NCBI GenBank assembly: GCA_022781015.1
Contig: JALEUF010000105.1
Span: 1 to 8,666, forward strand
Length of the DNA: 8,666 nucleotides
Source of the DNA: Caryophanales bacterium
Lineage (GTDB): Bacteria > Bacillota_I > Bacilli_A > RFN20 > CAG-826
Direction of reading: 5' to 3'
The notes beneath the pieces are model-generated. The model did no database searches, was not told where the DNA came from, and saw nothing but the letters and a program-made list of their open reading frames with translations. This document shows positions 1-5,353 of the stretch, in pieces. Every line of letters begins with the position of its first letter. Positions within the stretch are counted from its first letter, which is position 1. Both the position numbers and the translations under genes were made by a program.

Positions 1-206
1 ATGAAGGGAGTGGAGGTGCCTATATATCTCAATTTAAATACATATTCTCCAAACTTAGAGATGATGAATATGATTTATTAAAAACTAGAAAACTAGAAAA
101 GCTATCTTCTTTATCATTTCTCCCTTTATTAGGAAGTGGGGTAACTATGGTAATGCTTGCTTTATGTCTAGTTACAATTATGGGAGGAATAATGGATGGG
201 TTATAA
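1..206 (+). CDS. 3' end of a membrane protein, possibly the secretion/pilus inner-membrane (T2SS-F/Tad-like) component
   Basis: This is a partial gene, open from the left edge (codons in phase with position 3) to TAA at 204-206. About 67 residues are visible: a charged, mostly helical stretch (SKLRDDEYDLLKTRKLEKL), then a hydrophobic segment (roughly SFLPLLGSGVTMVMLALCLV) and a short tail ending MDGL. A single membrane span at the extreme C-terminus after a charged cytoplasmic helix is the usual end of T2SS-F/TadB/TadC membrane proteins. The two following small genes also look pilin-like. No family motif is visible in this fragment, so the assignment rests on topology and neighbours only. Its stop lies 11 nt inside the next gene, which suggests translational coupling. 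The real start is outside the window. Confidence 0.5.
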   Translation, partial: EGSGGAYISQFKYIFSKLRDDEYDLLKTRKLEKLSSLSFLPLLGSGVTMVMLALCLVTIMGGIMDGL

Positions 207-543
207 ACTTGGATTACTTCTTTCTAGCGTTTTTATGATGATGGTTCTTCTTATGGCGGGCGACTTATTTTGCATCTCACTGATACATTCTTCGCTTGAT
301 TCGTTGTCTTTGACCATTGCCTATAGGATTAGCTATGAGGGATATATCTCAGAAGAAACAAATAAACTAGCAAAAGAAGCGGGGGCAACGTTAGTCGTAC
401 CTGCTTCAAGTTCATTTAGGATTGGGGATGTGCTCGAATTTAGCCTAAATAAATCGTATAAGCCCCTAATAATCTCGAAAAACACGATTGAGATCTCTTT
501 AAAAAGGACGACAGTCGTTGGCTACTATGAATCGAATATCTAG
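196..543 (+). CDS. Small single-span protein, possible TadE-like minor pseudopilin
   Basis: The product is 115 residues. Residues 5-32 form one strong hydrophobic segment (LGLLLSSVFMMMVLLMAGDLFCISLI). The remainder is a polar, probably extracytoplasmic domain of about 80 residues ending in beta-like stretches (NTIEISLKRTTVVGYYES). One N-terminal span followed by a small beta-rich domain is the layout of TadE-type pseudopilins, but I see no diagnostic motif and the match is by architecture only. The ATG overlaps the preceding gene by 11 nt and no clear Shine-Dalgarno precedes it, so initiation probably depends on coupling. The next gene starts 15 nt after the stop. It could equally be an unrelated small membrane protein. 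Confidence 0.6.
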   Translation: MGYKLGLLLSSVFMMMVLLMAGDLFCISLIHSSLDSLSLTIAYRISYEGYISEETNKLAKEAGATLVVPASSSFRIGDVLEFSLNKSYKPLIISKNTIEISLKRTTVVGYYESNI

Positions 544-558
544 GAAGGAGGTGAGATT

Positions 559-717
559 ATGTCAGAAATCAAAGGACAATTGCTTGGAATGATGATGGTA
601 TTACTCGTATTTTCCATCGTTGGAACCGTCTTGTTTACAACATTCAAGGATACAAGCAGCAAAATTAGTGAGAAAGCTAATGAAGAAGTTTCTTTAGTTG
701 CTTCTATGGAAGCCTAA
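559..717 (+). CDS. 52-residue single-span protein, possible pilin-like peptide
   Basis: ATG 559-561 to TAA 715-717. A near-perfect ribosome binding site (AAGGAGGTGA, 545-554) lies 4 nt upstream, which makes this short gene convincing. The protein begins MSEIKGQLLG, followed by a hydrophobic stretch (MMMVLLVFSIVGTVLFTTF) and an acidic, serine-rich helical tail. A Lys-Gly pair directly before a hydrophobic helix resembles a prepilin peptidase site, but the glutamate expected at +5 of mature pilins is absent, so processing is uncertain. It is the last gene of the cluster: a terminator begins 6 nt after the stop. The strong RBS suggests the product is made in larger amounts than its neighbours, as expected for a structural subunit. 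That function is inferred. Confidence 0.65.
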   Translation: MSEIKGQLLGMMMVLLVFSIVGTVLFTTFKDTSSKISEKANEEVSLVASMEA

Positions 718-722
718 GAAGG

Positions 723-758
723 AATCGGAGGGCAAGAGAGTTTATCCTCCGATTTTTT
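723..758 (+). terminator. Rho-independent terminator of the small membrane-protein cluster
   Basis: A perfect 9-bp stem, AATCGGAGG (723-731) with CCTCCGATT (746-754), encloses a 14-nt loop. The stem runs directly into six T residues (753-758). It separates the pilus-like cluster from acpP. Confidence 0.9.
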
Positions 759-762
759 CTAG

Positions 763-791
763 TTTTATTTATTCTAAATAATTCTTATAAT
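763..791 (+). promoter_or_regulatory. Probable sigma-A promoter of acpP
   Basis: The -10 box is a perfect TATAAT at 786-791. The hexamer 17 nt upstream (TTTTAT, 763-768) matches TTGACA poorly, so the promoter may be weak or need an activator. Transcription would start near 798, leaving a leader of about a dozen nucleotides that carries the acpP ribosome binding site. Confidence 0.6.
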
Positions 792-809
792 GTTTACGCG
801 AGGTAAACA
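791..809. promoter_or_regulatory. 19-bp palindrome at the acpP transcription start, candidate operator
   Basis: Perfect 7-bp arms, TGTTTAC (791-797) and GTAAACA (803-809), flank GCGAG. The site begins at the last base of the -10 box and covers the predicted start site and the Shine-Dalgarno (GAGGT, 800-804). This is a classic repressor position. It does not look like the Bacillus FapR site. If the RNA starts at about 798 the left arm is not transcribed, so a DNA operator is more likely than an RNA hairpin. No regulator is identified. Confidence 0.45.
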
Positions 810-810
810 A

Positions 811-1041
811 ATGGCTAAAGAAAAAATGGACGAAATCCGTCAAATGTTCAAGGAACGCTTAAATTTAAAACAATTAGATGAAACTAAATCATTAAAGGAT
901 CTTGGATTAGATTCTCTTGATGTAGTAGAAATGTGCCTTGAACTAGAAGAGAAGTTTGATATCCAATTCGAAACCGAGGAATTATCAAATTTCAAGACTA
1001 TCGGAGATTTATTCGCTTCTATCGAAAAGAAGTTGAACTAA
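811..1041 (+). CDS. acpP: Acyl carrier protein
   Basis: A 76-residue acidic four-helix protein that carries growing acyl chains on a 4'-phosphopantetheine arm during type II fatty acid synthesis in the cytoplasm. The attachment site is Ser35 in DLGLDSLDVVEM, the canonical ACP motif, followed by the acidic helix ELEEKFDIQFETEEL that docks partner enzymes. Length is normal. I chose ATG 811 because GAGGT (800-804) sits 6 nt upstream. An in-frame ATG at 790 overlaps the TATAAT box and so would not be transcribed. The gene is monocistronic, with its own promoter and terminator, and no fatty-acid genes are adjacent. A dedicated palindrome overlaps its start region. Confidence 0.95.
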   Translation: MAKEKMDEIRQMFKERLNLKQLDETKSLKDLGLDSLDVVEMCLELEEKFDIQFETEELSNFKTIGDLFASIEKKLN

Positions 1042-1055
1042 TTATCTAAGCAAAC

Positions 1056-1094
1056 AAAAAAAGGCAGGTTCATTCGTTCCTGTCTTTTCTTTTT
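1056..1094. terminator. Bidirectional terminator between acpP and purB
   Basis: The stem GGCAGG (1063-1068) pairs with CCTGTC (1079-1084), with one G-T wobble, around a 10-nt loop. It is flanked by an A run (1056-1062) and a T-rich run (1085-1094). Read rightward it ends acpP. Read leftward it gives a hairpin followed by seven T, ending the purB transcript. The purB stop is only 2 nt away. Confidence 0.88.
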
Positions 1095-1095
1095 G

Positions 1096-2388
1096 CTATA
1101 TCTTGCATCTAGAATAGATGTAATCAATGTTTCTAAAATAGAATTTAGGATCAAATAATTCATCTATTTCTTCTTGGCTAAATATATCCATTATTTCCTT
1201 ATTATTCTTTAATATTTCCTTAAATTCGGTTTTGTTGTTATAGGAACTTAAGGCTAAAGATTGGACTAAATCATAAGATTTTTCCCTGCTTAGTCCTTTT
1301 TCGACTAAAGCAGTCAATACCCTTTGGGAATAGATAATCCCATAAGTCAAATCGATATTCTTTTGGATGTTTTCTTTGTTTACTATCAATTTGGAAACAG
1401 TCCTATTCATCCTTCTTAATATATAAGAAAGAGTTATGAAGGCTTCTGGGAATATTATCCTTTCATTAGAAGAATGAGATATATCTCTTTCATGGAACAA
1501 AGGAATGTTTTCATAACTAGATAAGGCATAACCTTTTTCTAACCTAGATAATCCACATATATTCTCTAATGAAATTGGGTTATGTTTATGAGGCATGGCT
1601 GAACTTCCTTTTTGTTTAGAGGAGAAATATTCATTTACCTCATTAATTTCGTTTCTAGCTAGATTACGTAATTCCATCGCCGCATTATTTATTTCTTCTG
1701 CAATTAAGGCTAATACAGATAAGAAGTTTGTATGGTTATCTCTAGCTATGACTTGGGTTGCAAAGCTTGGATAATTTAGATTGAATTTAGAAGCAACAAA
1801 AGTCTCAACCCTAGGATCAAGGAAGCTAAAAGTCCCGATAGATCCCTCTAGTTTTATTAAGCAAAGTTCTTCCTTTGCTTTCTTTAGCCTTTCCTTATTA
1901 CGTCTAAGTTCATCATAGAACCTAACAAATTTAAGGCCGAAAGAAGTTATTTCTGCATGCATTCCGTGTGTCCTAGCAATGCAAGGCAAATTCTTATATT
2001 CAATGGCCTTTTCCCTATATGTTTCTAATAAAGCATCGATATCCTTATCTATTATTTGATAGGCTTTTGCATAATTTAAAGATAAAGCACTGTCGACAAC
2101 ATCGGTAGAAGTAAGTCCATAATGGAACCATCTTTTTTCTTCCCCGAGCTGTTCGCCTATTGACCTAGTAAAGGCAATGACATCATGCTTATGGATAGCT
2201 TCTAGTTCATTAATCCTATCTAAATCGATATGGGCTTTCTCTTTTATCTTTAGATAGTCTTCTTTTGGGACTATCCCTAATTGAACATGGGCTTCTAAAG
2301 ACGCTAATTCGATTTCTAGAAAAGTCTTATATCTATTTTCTAAAGAGAATATGTCTTCAATTTCTTTAACATTGTATCTAGAAATCAT
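1096..2388 (-). CDS. purB: Adenylosuccinate lyase
   Basis: A 430-residue cytoplasmic enzyme of the fumarase/aspartase superfamily. It cleaves fumarate from adenylosuccinate to give AMP and from SAICAR to give AICAR. Key residues are visible and even fall at Bacillus subtilis PurB numbering: His68 in KHDVIAFTR, His89 in HYGLTSTDVVD, His141 in RTHGMHAE, and the flexible signature loop GSSAMPHKHNP at 261-271 with Ser262/263 and Lys268. The loop reads KHNP where KRNP is more common in this family. ERDISHSSNERII (300-312) is also typical. Its ATG overlaps the purA stop as TAATG, with AGGAG 7 nt upstream inside the end of purA, so the two are translationally coupled. It is the last gene of a minus-strand operon and is followed by a bidirectional terminator. 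Confidence 0.97.
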   Translation of the reverse strand: MISRYNVKEIEDIFSLENRYKTFLEIELASLEAHVQLGIVPKEDYLKIKEKAHIDLDRINELEAIHKHDVIAFTRSIGEQLGEEKRWFHYGLTSTDVVDSALSLNYAKAYQIIDKDIDALLETYREKAIEYKNLPCIARTHGMHAEITSFGLKFVRFYDELRRNKERLKKAKEELCLIKLEGSIGTFSFLDPRVETFVASKFNLNYPSFATQVIARDNHTNFLSVLALIAEEINNAAMELRNLARNEINEVNEYFSSKQKGSSAMPHKHNPISLENICGLSRLEKGYALSSYENIPLFHERDISHSSNERIIFPEAFITLSYILRRMNRTVSKLIVNKENIQKNIDLTYGIIYSQRVLTALVEKGLSREKSYDLVQSLALSSYNNKTEFKEILKNNKEIMDIFSQEEIDELFDPKFYFRNIDYIYSRCKI

Positions 2389-3662
2389 TATATCTCTCCT
2401 AATAGCAATGTCTTTTTCCTATCTTTTCCAATGCTAAGGATAGATACTTTGACACCAGTAAAATCTTCGATAAACCTAATATATTCTTTAGCCTCATTTG
2501 GCAATTCATTAAAGGAAGTTACATTTTCATCGATATGGAAAGACTTCATATCTTTATAAACTGGCTTACATTTATCATATTCATAGATTGTAGATGGGAT
2601 ATAATCGATTATTTCTCCATTTAGTTCATAGCCAATACAAATCTTTAAGTCATCGATATCGCTAAGAACATCAAACAAAGTAAGGGCAATAGAAGTGGAG
2701 CCACTTTGGATTAGGTTCCTTTTTACTAATACCAAATCTAGGTATCCTACTCTTCTAGGACGTTTAGTAACCGTTCCATATTCATGGCCTTTTTCCCTTA
2801 TTTGATTACCTAATTCATTATTTAGTTCACTTGGGAAGGGACCTTCTCCAACTCTAGTTGTATAGGCTTTGCAAATGCTGACTACCTTATCTATTTTTCT
2901 TGGGGATAACCCTGAACCTTGGCAAGCATAATTTGAATTTGGGCTAGAAGAAGTAACATAAGGATATGTACCTCTATCAATATCTAGCATCATTCCCTGC
3001 GCACCTTCAAATAATAAGGTCTTTCCTTCAGCATAAAGCTTATTGATAAGTCTAGCTGTATCAGTAATGAATGGCTTTAGGTATTCTCCTATTTCAACTA
3101 GGCTTTGATATAAAGATTCTAGATCATATTCTTTTAATCCAAGTGATTTAAGTTCATGGTTTTTAATAGGCAGGACTTCTTCTAGCCTTTCTTTTAGATA
3201 TTCTTTTATTAATAAATCACCCATCCTGATTCCAAATCTAGATGCCTTGTCGCTATATGCAGGACCGATGCCCTTTTTAGTCGTACCAATCTTCCCCTTT
3301 CCTAGTAAAGTCTCAAAGGATCCATCTAAATCTAGGTGATAAGGAAGAATCAAGTGGGCACGGTTAGAGATATATAATTTAAAATCCTTTACACCTTGCG
3401 CTTTTATGTTCTCGATTTCTTCTTTTAGGAAAAATGGATTAACAACGACTCCATCGGCGATGATATTTATTATATTTGGAGTAAAAATTCCGCTAGGAAG
3501 AGATTTGATGGCAAATGTCTTGTTATCAAAACAAACGGTATGGCCAGCATTATTCCCTCCCTGGAACCTAATTACTACATTTGATTTGGAGGCTAGGTAA
3601 TCGACTACTTTCCCCTTGCCTTCATCTCCCCACTGAACACCTTCGATTACAATACTTGGCAT
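2388..3662 (-). CDS. purA: Adenylosuccinate synthetase
   Basis: A 424-residue cytoplasmic enzyme that joins IMP and aspartate, using GTP, to form adenylosuccinate, the first committed step to AMP. The family motifs appear in order: GVQWGDEGKGK (8-18) with catalytic Asp13, NNAGHTV with His41, GTTKKGIGPAYSDKASR in the IMP-binding region, EGAQGMMLDIDRGTYPYVTSS, the TTRVGEGPFPSEL loop, and TKRPRRVGYLDLV near the GTP/aspartate site. Length is normal. The start is supported by GGGAGGT (3670-3676) 7 nt upstream of the ATG. Only 1 nt separates it from the upstream FAD-dependent dehydrogenase, and it overlaps purB downstream. The pairing supplies the complete IMP-to-AMP branch. No other purine genes are in the window. 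Confidence 0.97.
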   Translation of the reverse strand: MPSIVIEGVQWGDEGKGKVVDYLASKSNVVIRFQGGNNAGHTVCFDNKTFAIKSLPSGIFTPNIINIIADGVVVNPFFLKEEIENIKAQGVKDFKLYISNRAHLILPYHLDLDGSFETLLGKGKIGTTKKGIGPAYSDKASRFGIRMGDLLIKEYLKERLEEVLPIKNHELKSLGLKEYDLESLYQSLVEIGEYLKPFITDTARLINKLYAEGKTLLFEGAQGMMLDIDRGTYPYVTSSSPNSNYACQGSGLSPRKIDKVVSICKAYTTRVGEGPFPSELNNELGNQIREKGHEYGTVTKRPRRVGYLDLVLVKRNLIQSGSTSIALTLFDVLSDIDDLKICIGYELNGEIIDYIPSTIYEYDKCKPVYKDMKSFHIDENVTSFNELPNEAKEYIRFIEDFTGVKVSILSIGKDRKKTLLLGEI

Positions 3663-3663
3663 A

Positions 3664-5085
3664 TTATTTACCTCCCTTTTTTGCTATTGTTCTAGCTACA
3701 TATATCCCACAAGCAGAAGCCTGTGCTAAACCTCTAGTAATTCCGGCTCCATCGCCAACTACATAGAGATTATTGATATTTTTGACCATTAAAGTCTTAT
3801 CTACATCGACTCTAGCCGAATAGAATTTGGCCTCGACTCCATAAAACAAAGTATCATCATTTGCAATTCCAGGAGTTACTTTGTCTAATACCTTAATCAT
3901 TTCAATAAGGGCACTTAATGTTTTATATGGCAAACATAAAGCCAAATCCCCAGGAACGGCTTCTTTTAAAGTAGGGACGACAAAACCTTCCTTTATACGT
4001 TTCTCGGTACTTCTTCTTTGAAGCATTATATCCCCAAATCTTTGCAAAATAACTGACCCACAGCTTAATTTATTGGCAAGTTTTGCCAAAGAATAGGCAT
4101 AGGAATTTGGATCATTGAATGGTTCGGAGAATTTATGGGAAACCAAAAGGGCGAAATTAGTATTTTCGCTTCCTAGTTTTGGGTCTTGGTAAGAATGTCC
4201 ATTGGCTAATATTACATGATGGTCATTTTCTAAGACGACATGTCCACTCGGGTTGCTACAAAACGTCCTGACCTTTACCCCATTTGAAGTGTAATAGACA
4301 AATTTGCCTTCATATAGGTTTTCATTGATTTCTTGCATTACGACATTGCTAGTTTCGACTCTAACCCCGATATCGACACGGTTATTAATCATCTCTACCC
4401 CATATTTAGATAAGAGTTCGCTAAGGAAAATAGACCCATCTCTTCCTAAACCTAAGACAACATTATCCGCGAATATCTTCTCGTCATCATTTACGATGAT
4501 TCCTTTTATTTGCCTATTCTCAATTATTAAGTCTTTTAGGAATGTTTCGTGCCTAATTTCTATCTTATCCTTTAGATAGTTATATATCCTGCTTAATATC
4601 TTTAAGTTTTCTTCAGTACCGAGGTGTCTAACTTTGGCACGTAATAATTTAAGTCCAGCCCCCATGGCCTTTCTTTCTATTTCCCTGATTTTAGGAGTAT
4701 ATGGATCAGTGATGATAGGAGTGGCACCGAATTCTAGATTGATATCATCTGCATATTTAATAAGTTCGATAAGCTCTTCATCGGAAATAAATTCATCCAG
4801 CCATCCGCCGAATTCGGTCGTGATATTGAATTTGCCATCGCTAAATGCGCCAGCCCCTCCAAATCCGCAAGTCATCGAACAAGAAGGGTGGCAGCCAGTA
4901 ACACCTGCTTTATTGACAGGGCATCTTTCGATAAGGTGATTCAAGACAGGACAAAAACGATGCTCAACATCTTTTCCTTTATCGATTAATAATACTTTAA
5001 GGCTAGGGCTCTTCTTGACTAATTCATAGGCACACATATACCCGCTAGGTCCGGCACCTACAATAATGCAATCATAATGCGACAT
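3664..5085 (-). CDS. FAD-dependent dehydrogenase, COG2509-like, with a cysteine cluster
   Basis: A 473-residue flavoprotein. The N-terminal dinucleotide-binding fold shows IIVGAGPSGYMCAYEL (8-23) and an acidic end to the second strand (LLIDKG). A cysteine-rich stretch follows: CPVLNHLIERC, GCHPSC, then MTCGFGGAGAFSDGKFNIT. The GFGGAGAFSDGK block is the hallmark I recall for the uncharacterised COG2509 oxidoreductases. The C-terminal FAD motif NLYVVGDGAGITRGLAQASACG is also present. Substrate and partner are unknown, and the cysteines could be redox-active or bind an Fe-S cluster. It is the first gene of the operon with purA and purB (1-nt gap to purA). The start is supported by AAAGGA 7 nt upstream. 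No signal peptide is visible, so it is probably cytoplasmic. A link to purine metabolism is suggested only by position. Confidence 0.85.
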   Translation of the reverse strand: MSHYDCIIVGAGPSGYMCAYELVKKSPSLKVLLIDKGKDVEHRFCPVLNHLIERCPVNKAGVTGCHPSCSMTCGFGGAGAFSDGKFNITTEFGGWLDEFISDEELIELIKYADDINLEFGATPIITDPYTPKIREIERKAMGAGLKLLRAKVRHLGTEENLKILSRIYNYLKDKIEIRHETFLKDLIIENRQIKGIIVNDDEKIFADNVVLGLGRDGSIFLSELLSKYGVEMINNRVDIGVRVETSNVVMQEINENLYEGKFVYYTSNGVKVRTFCSNPSGHVVLENDHHVILANGHSYQDPKLGSENTNFALLVSHKFSEPFNDPNSYAYSLAKLANKLSCGSVILQRFGDIMLQRRSTEKRIKEGFVVPTLKEAVPGDLALCLPYKTLSALIEMIKVLDKVTPGIANDDTLFYGVEAKFYSARVDVDKTLMVKNINNLYVVGDGAGITRGLAQASACGIYVARTIAKKGGK

Positions 5086-5110
5086 AAAAAAATCCTTTAG
5101 CTTTATATAT

Positions 5111-5131
5111 GTAACAAGGGTCCCTTATTAC
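5111..5131. promoter_or_regulatory. 21-bp near-perfect palindrome at the dehydrogenase-purA-purB promoter
   Basis: The arms are GTAACAAGGG (5111-5120) and CCCTTATTAC (5122-5131) around a central T (5121), with a single non-matching pair (C5115/A5127). It starts 6 nt downstream of the minus-strand TATAAT, so it covers the predicted transcription start. It may be an operator. In the minus-strand RNA the mismatch becomes a U-G wobble, so a short hairpin at the extreme 5' end is also possible. I do not recognise it as a known PurR box or riboswitch. Confidence 0.5.
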
Positions 5132-5137
5132 TTATAT

Positions 5138-5166
5138 ATTATACATACTTATGTTTGGTTTGGATA
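5138..5166 (-). promoter_or_regulatory. Probable promoter of the dehydrogenase-purA-purB operon
   Basis: On the minus strand TATAAT is perfect (5143 down to 5138). The hexamer 17 nt upstream (TATCCA, 5166 to 5161) matches the -35 consensus at only three positions. The predicted start is near 5131, giving a leader of about 45 nt before the ATG at 5085. A palindrome covers the start site, consistent with a regulated promoter. Confidence 0.55.
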
Positions 5167-5201
5167 AAATTAATTTAACTTTTAATAATAATTATTAAAC
5201 C

Positions 5202-5221
5202 ATGTAAACTTCTATTTACAT
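5202..5221. repeat. 20-bp inverted repeat in the divergent intergenic region
   Basis: Perfect arms ATGTAAA (5202-5208) and TTTACAT (5215-5221) flank six bases. It lies about 70 bp upstream of each of the two divergent promoters, too far for simple steric repression but suitable for a bound activator or looping protein. It is a candidate target for the HTH domain encoded just downstream, which is inference. Confidence 0.4.
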
Positions 5222-5291
5222 CTTATTTAAATTAGCTAAAAAACATTCAATCTATCGATTTTATGGTAAAAATGTCTATTGAGTATCTTTC

Positions 5292-5320
5292 TTGACATAA
5301 ATGTTTTTAGGCCATATATT
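5292..5320 (+). promoter_or_regulatory. Strong sigma-A promoter of the HTH-glmM operon
   Basis: A perfect -35 box TTGACA (5292-5297), a 17-bp spacer, then TATATT (5315-5320, five of six consensus bases). Transcription would begin near 5327, giving a leader of about 27 nt before ATG 5354. This placement rules out upstream in-frame starts for the gene. Confidence 0.85.
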
Positions 5321-5353
5321 GCTTTCATAAAAGATTTTTTAAAAGGACAATAT

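Noticed and set aside
1..81. Short plus-strand frame starting at position 1 (MKGVEV...)
   Set aside because: It has only 26 codons and lies out of phase with the longer frame that runs to 206 and overlaps the next gene as operon members do.
790..810. Upstream in-frame ATG (790) for acpP
   Set aside because: It overlaps the TATAAT box (786-791), so it would lie outside the transcript; ATG 811 has a well-placed RBS and gives the usual ACP N-terminus.
3406..3766. Open frames on the strand opposite purA and the FAD-dependent dehydrogenase, and similar ones opposite glmM (6094-6540, 6709-6933)
   Set aside because: They lie wholly antisense to strongly conserved genes, have no RBS and show serine-rich, low-complexity translations typical of shadow frames.
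5279..5353. N-terminal extension of the HTH-GlmM protein from TTG 5279
   Set aside because: The consensus promoter at 5292-5320 lies inside it. ATG 5354 has an RBS and begins at the normal XRE domain start.
5086..5353. Riboswitch or T-box in the divergent intergenic region
   Set aside because: The two leaders are only about 45 and 27 nt long, too short for known purine or GlmS-type elements, and no T-box sequence or terminator is present.
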